A DNA stretch of 64,000 nt. Origin: Stictocephala bisonia (Eukaryota; Arthropoda; Insecta; Hemiptera; Membracidae). Numbering within the stretch: the first letter of the stretch is position 1; each line of letters opens with the position of its first letter. The notes under the pieces were generated by a model. The model did not search any database. It had not been told where the DNA came from and saw nothing but the letters and a program-made list of their open reading frames with translations. Of the stretch, positions 24,181 through 36,400 are shown piece after piece. Location: contig JAQJVL010000611.1 in NCBI GenBank assembly GCA_035578905.1, positions 362,001-426,000 on the forward strand, read 5' to 3'. A program made the translations under genes and the position numbers.

Positions 24181-24287
24181 ACGAATTGCAAAAATTTTAT
24201 TTTTCCCGCCATCTACAATATCATATCTTTAAAATGAGCCATTTCCGAAGGTCGTAGGTAGAATGTAGCGCTTGGAATTTTGACGTA

Positions 24288-24455
24288 ACCGATTTGCTTT
24301 ACGAAATAAATATATTGATGTCTTTAGCAACTGTACAATTTTTGTGTGCAAAGTTTTTGTCTTGTGAAGTCTTATTAACAAGACGAAAACTTTGCACACA
24401 AAAATTGTACAGTTGCTAAAGACATCAATATATTTATTTCGTAGAGAGAATCGGT
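24288..24455. repeat. Long hairpin with 66-bp arms
   Basis: The arms 24,300-24,365 and 24,378-24,443 are complementary with one mismatch across a 12-bp spacer. Weaker pairing extends to ACCGATT (24,288) and AATCGGT (24,455). The outer portion reads ACGAAATAAATATATTGATG on the left. No coding content; most simply a recent foldback element or a product of inverted duplication. Confidence 0.92.
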
Positions 24456-24806
24456 AATATACTTATGTATAATGATTGTAGTAGAATTTAAAATTTACTA
24501 GCTCAAACAAATGACTAACTGTTTGTTTTGTTTTCAGGTAATTGGCTAATAATTAAAGGAGATTTGACACACAAAACACCAGCTCTGCTCGTACTGCAGT
24601 GAATGATCGAGGTAAACCAAGTGAAGACGGACTTTGAAATAGAAATAAATTACCAGTATTTTAAGTTTAATTTGGTGATAATCGATAGGGATTACACATC
24701 ACGCCGACTCAATGAAGAAGCTTTCTGAAGGAGCCCTTCATCGTGGAAGAGAGTACTTTCCAGTTTTATTTCAAGCACTGTCAGTTAATTTACATAAAAA
24801 ATCTCC
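24456..24806. other. Unassigned interval
   Basis: No gene or repeat recognised. Confidence 0.45.
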
Positions 24807-24905
24807 AATTAATCGTTTAGCAGTATTATTATAGTTATCAATTAATCGTTTAGCAGTATTATTATAGTTATCAATTAATCGTTTAGCAGTATTATTATAG
24901 TTATC
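24807..24905. repeat. 33-bp tandem repeat, 3 copies
   Basis: Three identical head-to-tail 33-bp units starting AATTAATCGTTTAGCAGTAT. Confidence 0.95.
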
Positions 24906-26156
24906 ATTTTCGTAAATACATTACTTTAAATATTAACTTTAGTTGAACTTTGTTCATGAACTTATATGAACTTTATACGCTAACTTATAACATTCGTAGG
25001 CCTAGTTACTGTTCACTACTGTATAACACTGTAGGTTTGTTACGTAAACACTAATCATAAATAAATAGGCAAATACAAATTGTGAAGCAGGATTGATTGT
25101 AGCCATGTTAATACTCACGGTGGCTTTACTTTAAATTACCACTAAGGATAAACTTTCTAATTAAGTAGATTAGATTAGACTTGATTCATCATAAAGTCCA
25201 ATGACATATCAACGGCCAGGTGTATTTAGCCGTCACCCTTCCAAATATGATTGATTTTAATTGAGGTGGTGCTGGTTAGAATACCTTTAGAACATGAAGT
25301 AGGCCTAATCACCTTCACTATCAGCCGCTTTGTAATTGGTATTGTATTATTACAACCAAAGATATGAGTCAAAGTAACTTTTCATTTAAAATGTGTACAA
25401 AAATTTAAATATTTTTGTATCATATACTTTAATCCAGTAATATATTACATGAAATGTATGGTTGGGTTTCATTTATTTTGCTTGGCAAATGTTTCCTAAA
25501 CGAAATGGTATTAGTATCATTGAACCAAGATTGAGGTCTAAAATTTCAAAAACCTATAATATAAATTGACACAAAATAATCTAAGGTCTCGTAACAGTAC
25601 ATATTTTTTACAGCATAATTGACATTTTATTTCAAAAAAATTACTGACGGTGAGGTTATAAAAAATACTTTAAAAGAGATGACGCACACGCTCATTCCCG
25701 TAAAAGTGTTGGTAAAATAATATTTGGCTGTATTTTAAAGCTCATTTTAAACCAACACATTTATAAGTTAGAACTGTATTAATTAATTGTGAATATTTAT
25801 TTTATTATTAATTGCTTAATGGTGGCCATCGACGTGGATACTGTTAGAGAAGTATGGGTTGTCTGAGTTGAGTGATCGTCAGGGTCCGGATGTTTTGTAA
25901 AGTATGAAGTATGAAAATCAGTTCAACACTACATGGTTAGGATTCTTCGTAAAGCTGTACGCCGTAAGTTGCCCTGCCTATTAATAAATATATTTTTCTA
26001 AGGAACACTCTACATATGTTAGTAACAATTACGACACTCGTTAATCTACACTAATTAACCCCTCATATTCACCCATATATCAACAATTGATGACATTATG
26101 AATAGTGATAATTTTATTTATTATTTAATTATTGACAAACATTCAATTAACTTTCT
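24906..26156. other. Unassigned AT-rich interval
   Basis: No coding sequence recognised. A stretch near 25,815-26,090 has a vague resemblance to the SINE tail at 6.9 kb (words such as TTCACCCAT), too weak to call. Confidence 0.4.
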
Positions 26157-27917
26157 GGACTGCATATTACTTACATGCCTTAAGGATAAAAACGAATGCA
26201 ATATGTAGTGTCAGAGGCGAGATGTCACATGCCCCAGTACTCTGGTCTGTGTGTTCTGACCTAATGACAGATTTATAGCACACTCTGGGCAGTATATTAC
26301 TTACTTGCCTTAAGGATAAAAACGAATGCAATATGTCAGTGTCAGAGGCGAGATGTCACATGCCCCAGTACTCTGGTCTGTGTGTTCTGACCTAATGACA
26401 GATTTATGGCACTCTCTGGACTGCATATTACTTACTTGCCTTAAAGATAAAAACGAATGCAATATGTCAGTGTCAGAGGCGAGATGGCACATGCCCCAGT
26501 ACTCTGGTCTGTGTGTTCTGACCTAATGACAGATTTATGGCACACTCTGGACAGTATATTACTTACTTGCCTTAATGAATGCAATATGTCAGTGTCAGAG
26601 GCGAGATGGCACATGCCCTAGTACTCTGGTCTGTGTGTTCTGACCTAATGACAGATTTATGGCTCACTCTGAACAGTATATTACTTACTTACCTTAAGGA
26701 TAAAAACGAATGCAATGTCAGTGTCAGAGGTGAGATGGCACATGCCCCAGCACTCTGGTCTGTGTGTTCTGACCTAATGACAGATTTATGGCACACTCTA
26801 AACATTATATTACTTACTTGCCTTAAGGATAAAAACGAATGCAATATGTCAGTGTCAGAGGCGAGATGGCACATGCCTCAGTACTCTGGTCTGTGTGTTC
26901 TGACCTAATGACAGATTTATGGCACACTCTGAACAGTAAATTACTTACTTGCCTTAAGGATAAAAACGAATGTAATATGTCAGTGTCAGAGGCGAGATGT
27001 CACATGCCCCAGTACTCTGGTCTGTGTGTTCTGACCTAATGACAGATTTATGTCACACTCTGGACAGTATATTACTTACTTGCCTTAAGGATAAAAACGA
27101 ATGCAATATGTCAGTGTCAGAGGTGAGATGGCACATGCCCCAGCACTCTGGTCTGTGTTTTCTGACCTAATGACAGATTTATGGCTCACTCCGAACATTA
27201 AATTACTTACTTGCCTTAAGGATAAAAACGAATGCAATATGTCAGTGCCAGAGGCGAGATGTTACATGCCCCAGCACTCTGGTCTGTGTGTTCTGATCTA
27301 ATGACAGATTTATGGCTCACTCTGAACAGTAAATTACTTACTTGTCTTAAGGATAAAAACGAATGCAATATGTCAGTGCCAGAGGCGAGATGGCACATGC
27401 TCCAGCACTCTGGTCTGTGTGTTCTGACCTAATGACAGATTTATGGCACACTCTGAACAGTAAATTACTTACTTGCCTTAAGGATAAAAACGAATGTAAT
27501 ATGTCAGTGTCAGAGGCGAGATGGCACATGCCCCAGCACTCTGGTCTGTGTGTTCTGACCTAATGACAGATTTATGGCACACTCTGGACAGTATATTACT
27601 TACTTGCCTTAAGGATAAAAACGAATGCAATATTTCAGTGTCAGAGGCGAGATTTCACATGCCCCAGTACTCTGGTCTGTGTGTTCTGACCTAATGACAG
27701 ATTTATGGCACATTCTGAACTGTATATTACTTACTTGCCTTAAAAGATAAAAACGAATGCAATATGTCAGTGTCAGAGGCGAGATGGCACATGCCCCAGT
27801 ACTCTGGTCTGTGTGTTCTGACCTAATGACAGATATATGGCACACTCTGAACAGTAAATTACTTACTTGCCTTAAGGATAAAAACGAATGCAGTATGTCA
27901 GTGTCAGAGGCGAGATG
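26157..27917. repeat. 131-bp tandem array, about 13 copies
   Basis: Each unit contains TTACTTGCCTTAAGGATAAA and GTCAGTGTCAGAGGCGAGAT. Landmarks at 27,101, 27,232 and 27,363 give a 131-bp period. One unit near 26,570 lacks about 11 bp (CCTTAA joined to TGAATGC). Because 131 is not divisible by three, each frame closes within a unit, giving series of 60-66-codon overlapping frames on both strands that are not genes. The array ends about 190 bp from a PLE. Confidence 0.96.
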
Positions 27918-28104
27918 ATATTCTATTATAGTGAGAAAAAAAACTGTGATGTGATACTACATTTATCTGACGATGAAGAGCCGATTAAAACTATAACTCG
28001 TAAAATACACTTTTCTTTTAACTACCATTTGAAAAATAATCTGAAAAATAACAAAACTAAATCATTTAAATTATTGACAGTTATATATGAATAAAATGTT
28101 ATCT

Positions 28105-28896
28105 TATAACAGGTGGTGGGGTTGGGAATGGCCATTGGCCGAAAAATCAATATGGCTGACTCTTCCATTTTATTTCAATTTACTTAAAATGGGTTCCCAT
28201 GTCTTTGGCAGCCGTATACTATCATCTTTATTAAAATTATTTCTTCTTTTATATATTTCTATTGCTTCTCTTATGATTCTCGGGTAGTAATGTGGGATGT
28301 TGGCAAGGACTTTAGTTTTGTCAAATAAAATTCCATGATTACTTTTTGTGCTATGTTCAGCAACAGCAGACTTTTCCGTATCTTCATTCTTAGTATGCCT
28401 TTTATGTTCCTTAATCCTTGTGGTTTAAGGACCTCTTGGTTTCCCCTATGTAGACTGACCCGCAACTACAAGGTATTTCATATACTCCAGGCATAGCTAG
28501 TGGAATTTTATCTTTGACTGGCCTCAGAAAATTCTTTAATCTATTCGGTGGCTTGTAAATGGTTTTTATATTTTCTTTACTTAATAGCCTGCCAATCTTT
28601 TCCGTTGTTCCCTTTATGTAAGGTAGATACGCCTTTTTTGAGATATCCTTATCTTGTCTTGTATCTATTCTATTGCCTTGTTCTTTCCTCTTGAACTGTT
28701 TTCCAATAGTGTTATTGATTTCTCTAACTGAATATCCATTCTTTTTTAATGTTGAATGTAATATTTGTCTTTCATTCTTCCAACTATTTTGGTCTGAAAT
28801 GTGAATGGCTCGATTGATTAAAGTGTTTAAAACTGCATTCTTCTGTGCCGGATGATGATGGGAAGCAGCATTTAAATATCTATTGGTATGTGTAGG
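28105..28896 (-). pseudogene. Penelope-like element copy A, 3' part (GIY-YIG region)
   Basis: Minus-strand sequence collinear with 43,363-44,130 of PLE copy B. It covers the linker after the RT thumb and the GIY-YIG endonuclease with its C-x-C finger (E-I-P-C-S-C-G-S-V-Y-I-G). After the YIG motif the frame is lost relative to B (L-N-H-K-D then a stop). The 3' end near 28,105 is shorter than in B: it lacks part of the GC-rich trailer and the whole 3' terminal repeat with the hammerhead motif. Joined across the LTR-element insertion, it continues into 40,734. Confidence 0.88.
28893..28896. repeat. Target-site duplication TAGG, left
   Basis: TAGG abuts the TGTGACGG end of the first LTR and recurs at 40,734-40,737 beyond the last LTR. 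PLE copy B has a single TAGG (complement CCTA) at the same point, so the duplication arose on insertion. Four base pairs is usual for Ty3/Gypsy integrases. Confidence 0.9.
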
Positions 28897-29995
28897 TGTG
28901 ACGGCCCGTTAATTTATTGAATAAATAAATGAAAATACCACCTTTGTGGGCCGTCTAAATAAAATAAAATAAATTACACCCTCTATTTGTTTTTGTGTTT
29001 TAATGTAACTTCAAATTTAATAATAATAATTAAATTTTGCCTCCCTTTAGTTTTTGTTACACCATTTTAAATTAATATGAGTGAATACTGGGTTCAGTGG
29101 GAAAGGCAAAAGTATTGATTTATCTGTAGCAGGCCGGTATGGAATGTGGTGGCGTGATGTCACGTGACTTCCAATTGCAGCCCAAGACTCGAAAACTGAG
29201 AGATATTGCAACGTTCCAGTAACCCTAACATACCAATGTTAGTTACTTGATGAATCGTTCAGGGCTGGAGGGCAGCACCATACGGCCTAGAAAGTCATAC
29301 GATCAAACGTTCTTTCACGTGATTGGTTGACAATATTTCTAATACTGGCTTGGGGATGAAGCCAGCCCTCTCGATCTGTCTGTCTGCAACCGTGATCGCG
29401 AGTACATGTAGTAAGTAGCGCGGTTTCCCCTTGATTCCCGGGCTTGCCATGTCTGTTCAATTTATGTAAATTCGCGTATTAGTTTTCAGTAATCATGTTT
29501 AATTTGTAACCGTAACTCAATTCTAAATTCATTTATAGACAGCACAGACAATGGCAAGCGCCGTTAATTAATAATTGAAATTAGATTTGTTTGAATTTAA
29601 ATTGTTGTATCTTAGAATAACCACGTTGTAACTAACTACAAATTATATTAATTTCATATTGTTTATTTTAAAAGATTTCATACTAACTGTAAACTTGTAA
29701 ATTAACTTGTGTCAAGGTTCTAAATTCACTAAAACTTAACAATTGTTATTAATAAAACACTCATATTACCTATAATTGTGTTGCTGTTTTCAATAAAAAA
29801 GCTCCCAACCGATCCATCTATTAGGCCAACCAGCACTACGTTTTAGGTAATATTGTGAATAATTTATTAAATTCAGTATACGGAATACACTCCGGTAAAG
29901 TCCACGAACTCTGTCAGTGTGGTGAACCATCAGTTTTTGTGAGTTATTTCTCCAGCTGGTGCGTAACTACCCTCATCAAGGTGTCAGGTGTCACA
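28897..29995 (+). repeat. LTR copy 3, inverted relative to the element
   Basis: 1,099 bp running from TGTGACGG to GTGTCACA on the plus strand, the reverse complement of 30,471-31,569. Terminal inverted repeat TGTGAC/GTCACA. At 29,322 it carries A, the complement of T31,144 in LTR copy 1, where LTR copy 2 has C40,308. It therefore groups with copy 1. It is followed by AATGG, the first five bases normally found between LTR and primer binding site. Confidence 0.96.
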
Positions 29996-30436
29996 AATGG
30001 CTGCTAGCAGTGCACTGATAGAGTCATTTCTGAGTCATTCACTGTCTGTTCAGTCATTCAGAGTCATTCATTCTGAGTCATTCACTGATAGAGACTGATA
30101 GCAGTCATTTCCATCACTTGTGTTCAAATCGTACTACTGTCCTCTCTACTTTTAAACTGTGCCAAAATTTTGAAAATATTTTTAGACCTTCTCTTAAAAA
30201 TAATGTCTCACCTCACAGAAAAATTCTAGCACTATTGAGTGCTAAAGTATTGATTTACATAAATATCTTTCTATCTAAATAAATAATATAATTAAGGTAG
30301 TTGCTACTGAATTTTATTGTAATAATATAGTAAATCTAACCTGGGTAGTTTTACTCAGGACATTACATTTGTATGCATAATTTATTCTATATGGATGAAC
30401 TAATAGAATAGTTCATAATAACTAATAACATAACTG

Positions 30437-30467
<31 letters not shown>

Positions 30468-30470
30468 ATT
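29996..30470 (+). other. Foreign segment with A29 tail between head-to-head LTRs
   Basis: 475 bp not found elsewhere in the element. It begins AATGG and ends CCATT, mirror copies of the bases next to the U5 ends. Inside are a GAGTCATT-rich stretch (about 30,025-30,110), AT-rich unique sequence and a run of 29 A (30,437-30,465) directly before CCATT. It looks like a polyadenylated RNA copy. No AATAAA was seen within 30 bases of the A run and no open frame identifies the source. It could alternatively be an A-microsatellite-bearing genomic piece. Confidence 0.7.
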
Positions 30471-31569
30471 TGTGACACCTGACACCTTGATGAGGGTAGT
30501 TACGCACCAGCTGGAGAAATAACTCACAAAAACTGATGGTTCACCACACTGACAGAGTTCGTGGACTTTACCGGAGTGTATTCCGTATACTGAATTTAAT
30601 AAATTATTCACAATATTACCTAAAACGTAGTGCTGGTTGGCCTAATAGATGGATCGGTTGGGAGCTTTTTTATTGAAAACAGCAACACAATTATAGGTAA
30701 TATGAGTGTTTTATTAATAACAATTGTTAAGTTTTAGTGAATTTAGAACCTTGACACAAGTTAATTTACAAGTTTACAGTTAGTATGAAATCTTTTAAAA
30801 TAAACAATATGAAATTAATATAATTTGTAGTTAGTTACAACGTGGTTATTCTAAGATACAACAATTTAAATTCAAACAAATCTAATTTCAATTATTAATT
30901 AACGGCGCTTGCCATTGTCTGTGCTGTCTATAAATGAATTTAGAATTGAGTTACGGTTACAAATTAAACATGATTACTGAAAACTAATACGCGAATTTAC
31001 ATAAATTGAACAGACATGGCAAGCCCGGGAATCAAGGGGAAACCGCGCTACTTACTACATGTACTCGCGATCACGGTTGCAGACAGACAGATCGAGAGGG
31101 CTGGCTTCATCCCCAAGCCAGTATTAGAAATATTGTCAACCAATCACGTGAAAGAACGTTTGATCGTATGACTTTCTAGGCCGTATGGTGCTGCCCTCCA
31201 GCCCTGAACGATTCATCAAGTAACTAACATTGGTATGTTAGGGTTACTGGAACGTTGCAATATCTCTCAGTTTTCGAGTCTTGGGCTGCAATTGGAAGTC
31301 ACGTGACATCACGCCACCACATTCCATACCGGCCTGCTACAGATAAATCAATACTTTTGCCTTTCCCACTGAACCCAGTATTCACTCATATTAATTTAAA
31401 ATGGTGTAACAAAAACTAAAGGGAGGCAAAATTTAATTATTATTATTAAATTTGAAGTTACATTAAAACACAAAAACAAATAGAGGGTGTAATTTATTTT
31501 ATTTTATTTAGACGGCCCACAAAGGTGGTATTTTCATTTATTTATTCAATAAATTAACGGGCCGTCACA
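30471..31569 (-). repeat. LTR copy 1 (3' LTR of the minus-strand element)
   Basis: 1,099 bp from TGTGACACC to GGCCGTCACA on the plus strand. Aligns base for base with 39,635-40,733; the one difference noticed is T31,144 against C40,308. It is preceded outside by CCATT, which normally belongs to the primer-binding side, instead of by host DNA. Confidence 0.96.
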
Positions 31570-31583
31570 CCCTCCCCACCTTT
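31570..31583 (-). promoter_or_regulatory. Polypurine tract
   Basis: On the minus strand AAAGGTGGGGAGGG directly precedes the TGTGACGG start of the 3' LTR, the position and composition of the plus-strand primer of LTR retrotransposons. Confidence 0.88.
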
Positions 31584-33457
31584 AGTTGGTGCCAGTCCCT
31601 TGGCACCTATTGAGGTGACTATAGACCGTCATCCTCCAATAGCAAAACTCCTCTGTACCGGCAGAGTGGTCTTCTCCCTTTTGTCACCAATAAAAATTGA
31701 ATTTACTCACGATTCCACTTGATAGTCAATGGGCGAGACAAAAGCAAATTCATTTAAGTTTGGAGAGCAATCGTTAATTTATTAATACACTTTTTTTTTT
31801 CGATACCTCATTACGATGCCGCATTGTTAATTCATGTTATTCAATTCATCGAGATTTTTCACTTTCGAAAACGAGATTTTATACTTAAAAAAAACAACAA
31901 TCGGTTCCCCTTTCATCCTTGTTTAAGCAAATCAATTAAAAAATTAACATTTGTAATATGTCAATGTCAGACAATAATATAACAGCAATATAATTCATAA
32001 AACACATTTCACAAACTAGTGAAACCCTATCTGCTTAAAACACCCTATTCATATACTAACCATAATACATAATACTATTCTTATAATAACAATAACACAT
32101 AATAATATTCAAATACCATCAATAACACACAATGTTATTCATATACCAGCAGTAATACATAATAATATTCATATACACTAACAATAACACACCTAAATTA
32201 AACCAAAGACACTGTGAAGACAACATTTGTATTAAACGATTCTACCATAATTCCAATCACCAACTATGTTATCTATTTCATATAGTAAGAAATATATTCA
32301 AGCTGCTACATTTGTTAATACTAAGCATTGTTAAATAATTTACACATAACTACTACGCAGTATTGAATGGAGTAAATAAAGGTAGTCACGGTTGAATGAC
32401 GCCAGCATTTTCACTCAAACGAGACTTATTTTGGGCTAATTCATTTCATTTAACATTTTATTCTTAAAATACAATGTCCTTTGGTGAAGGGTATGATACG
32501 ATCCAGCTGAGGGAAGTGATAGGATTAGGTAAAAGGAGTGTTTGGATTGCGCGCTTACCTTCTCGTAGTACCCAGCCAAAGTGCATCATTATATACATTA
32601 CAATTTTTAATTTTACAATAGTTTTATTTTTTTAACAAAACAATAAATTATTCCCCATTCCTTTTAACATTTAAAAAGTACAACAACAAAAGAAAAATCA
32701 TTAATGCCTAAACAAATATTAAAGTTGGGTACCCAAACATCAATTAATTAAATGATACATTCTACTCATTATATTCATTATACTTATTAGCAACTTACAT
32801 TAATCTCAGGGTAGACACAGCTACCAACTATATGACTTACCTAATAATAATTCCATTAATAACTACACAGTCCAGTTCTGATCAGAATTTTCTTCCACTG
32901 ACGAAGTCTTTCTTCTTGACAAAACGACACAAAAGTACTCGGTTTGTTACTAACAAAATAGACAATAGTGTTCACATTAGATAAATGACACGCGGACCCG
33001 GAAAACCTAATTACATTGTAACGTTACTTCTTAACACTTCTCGTTAATACTCAAGGGACTGCAGTCCATTGACCAGGCCAAGAATGTTGATCAGGCAGCG
33101 GCTGCATAAATCAGCTGGTGGCCAGTGGGTTAGGAAGGGCCAACAAGGCTCGACCCGCCCTTGGTTGCATCTGGCCGAGGCAGTGGTTGACGCCCCCTCT
33201 GTCCCTCTCTCTCCTGGTCACCTCTCACCGCCCGGTCTCGCACCCTGGTCTGCTGGAGCTGCCTCATGCCCTTACATAAGAGAACAAGGATTACTCTTAA
33301 GTCTAAAATATATTCTTACCTCCACTAGTTTACTATTTAATACACACATTAGTCTACACGTTAATTAAGCAAAAACATTACTCTAACTTTATACACTATG
33401 TCGCAAGGCTAGCAAATTCATTGCTAGGCAATGGCGAGCATACTTTAATTGATCCTT
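31584..33457 (-). other. Non-coding region between pol and the 3' LTR
   Basis: About 1.9 kb downstream of pol. No env-like frame, signal peptide or membrane segment was seen. It contains a GC-rich patch (about 33,070-33,280) within AT-rich sequence and a hairpin-forming GGTGCC...GGCACC near 31,588-31,606. The patch carries short frames on both strands without recognisable features. Confidence 0.6.
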
Positions 33458-36400
33458 CTAATCAGTACCTCCATTTAAATCGTAATCATCAAATTTTGCG
33501 GGCCTTCGGCGCTCTCGCCGGTTTCTTTGTGTGCCAGAATGCTCACCTACCCTACTTGGGGCTAATGGAGCCATTCTGGGCACACTCGGACTATCGTCTC
33601 GCTTGCTATTCGAGTCGTCCTCAACTGTCATTTGTTCCTCACGCTCCTCTTCACACGGTCTCGAGCATCCCTCGTCTCTATCCTGCTTCCGTGTGATATA
33701 TGGCTTAATCCGATTCACATGGATTATCACTTCTCGCTTACCGATTCGGAGCTTCACGTTCAATGGTGATATTACTTCCACGACCTTATACGGCCCTTTC
33801 CACAATCTGGCTAACTTTTTGACCCGGTGGCGACCAAGACTTGGGGTATGTAGCAACACTAACTGTCCCTCGTGGTACATTGATTGTTTGACCTTTTTAT
33901 TGTACTGACGCTCGTTGCGGCCTCTGGCACGCGATTTCCAACTCGTGGCAAATTCATACGCTTGCTTAAGCTTGTCCCGGAGGGCTTCAACGTGATTGTC
34001 ATACAATAGGGTGCTATCTGTAATTGTCAAATCCGCTTCTAATGGAACCGCCATCTTCCTTCCAAACACTAACTCATGAGGAGAGTAACCTGTGCTCTCA
34101 TGTACTTGCGAGTTGTAGGCCATAGTTATATATGGTAAATATTCGTCCCAGTCCGTCTGTTGTCTGTTAACGAAATGGCTAAGCATTTTAGAGATGGTGG
34201 CATGAACACGTTCCAGTCGACCGTTACTCTGTGGATGAAATCCGGTGGTTTGAATTTTCCTCACGTGCAAAAATTTACATAGCTGTCGTATCAATTCAGA
34301 TGTAAAATTTGAACCCTGGTCCGTAACTAACGATTTTGGCACTCCAAATTTAGTAATCACGCGTTGGACTAAAGCACGCGCTACATTTTCGGCTGTTTGA
34401 TCTGGTAATGGGATGAATTCGCAGTACCTCGTGAAGTGGTCCATAACACTCAAAATATATATGTTACGTGACTCGCTGATGGGTAACGGCCCCACAATGT
34501 CCGTTGCGATTACTTCGAAAGGACTAGTAGGCTCATTGAAGATGTTGCCTAATGGTGCCTTCGTCTTTCCGTGATTGGTACGTTGACTGCAGCTGCGACA
34601 CGATCTTACGTAATCTAGCACGTCCTTTTCCATGCCCTTCCACCAAAACTTATCTCTAACTCGCTCTAGCGTTTTAGCAACGGCTGCATGCCCAGCGGTA
34701 GGCAGGTCGTGATTCAGGCGAATTACCTCGGCCACCAATGTCGCGGGTACAACTATCCTATTCGATCCACCACTTTGCCTGTACAATATTTTCTCAGGGC
34801 TCATCCTAAAACTTTTGCCTTGTCTAAGGTCTTGAATGTGCGGGTCATCTCGCTGATGTTGTCGGATCCTTTCCAGGTCGATAATGGGTCTAATTTCTTG
34901 CCTGACTACATTCACGGCGCGGCTGAGCCCGTCAGCGTTGGTGTGTCGCTTGCCCGCTTTGTGTTCTACAGTGTAGTCGAACTCGGCTAGTCTTAATGCC
35001 CACCGCATTAACCGGCTACTCGGGTCTTTTAATGACAGCATCCATTTTAAAGCTGCATGGTCAGTAATGACTTTGAATGGTCGCCCTAGCAAATAACACC
35101 TGAAATATTTGGTGCTCCAAACAAGACCCAACAATTCTAACTCGGTGGTAGAGTAATTTTTCTCGGCTGGAAATAAAGTTCGTGACGCGTACGCGACCGG
35201 ATGTTCTTGCCCGTCTATTTCTTGAGATAGCACGGCTCCTAAAGCTTGTTTACTGGCGTCGGTAGATAAAATGAACGGCTTATCAAACGAAGGGAACACT
35301 AACACTGGAGCAGTCATTAATTTTTGTTTTAATTGGTCAAAAGCAATTTGGCAATTCTCTGTCCAGTTGAACTCAGTACCCTGGCGCGTAAGGTCAAACA
35401 ATGGTCTACCAATTTCTGCAAAACTTTCAATGAAACGGCGATAGTATCCGGCCAAACCCAGGAAAGACCTCACATCTTTCACGGTTTTGGGCACTGGGAA
35501 CTCTCTCACCGCTCGCACTTTGGCATTGTCTGGCTCGACACCTCTACTTGAAATCTTATGCCCCAAATAATCTACTTCCCCCACTGCAAATTTACATTTA
35601 TTCAACTGCACACAAAGGTTTACGGCCTGCAATTTTCCTAATACTTCGTCCAGCGACTGAATGTGTGATTTGATATCCCTGGAGAACAAAATTATGTCGT
35701 CAAGATAAACTAGGCATTTTTCACCCTTTAAACCCATTAAAACGGAGTCCATCAACCTTTGGAAGGTCGCTGGTGCAGAGCATAACCCAAAGGGCATAAC
35801 TGAGTACTCGTAGTGACCTCCGGGAACATTGAAACCTGTCTTGGCTTTACTATTCTCATCCATAGGAATCTGATGGTAACCGCTCCTTAAGTCTAAGGTG
35901 GTAAAATATCGACATCCGCCTAAACTGTCGAGTGTTTCGGTGATATTCGGAAGTGGATACACATCTGGCACTGTTAATGCATTTACACCCCGGAAGTCCA
36001 CACAAAAACGCCACTTAGGGGTACCATCTGCTGACTTTTTTGGTACGATGACTACGGGTGATGCCCATGGGCTGTGACTAGGTACTATTATTCCCTGATC
36101 TAACTGATCCTGTATTAATTTGTCTAAAATGGGTTTCTGGTGGAATGGCACCCTGTACGCTTTTTTATACAATGGCGGGGCATTGCCCGTATTTATTGTG
36201 TGTTTTACTGCCGATGTGCAACCGAGAGGCTGGTCCTCATTGTACGATAAAATGTTTTTATATTTACTTAAAACAGCGTGCATTTGACCCTGGACACTAC
36301 TATCGAGGTGCTTTAGCTTTTCAGTTAAACTTGACTCAAACTCTTGTTTATCACAAAGCACTATACGGTTCACTTTCCGCCCTACTTCTGAATGGTGTTT

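Noticed and set aside
31584..33457. An envelope gene downstream of pol
   Set aside because: No long minus-strand frame, signal peptide or membrane segment was found; the element looks like an env-less Gypsy.
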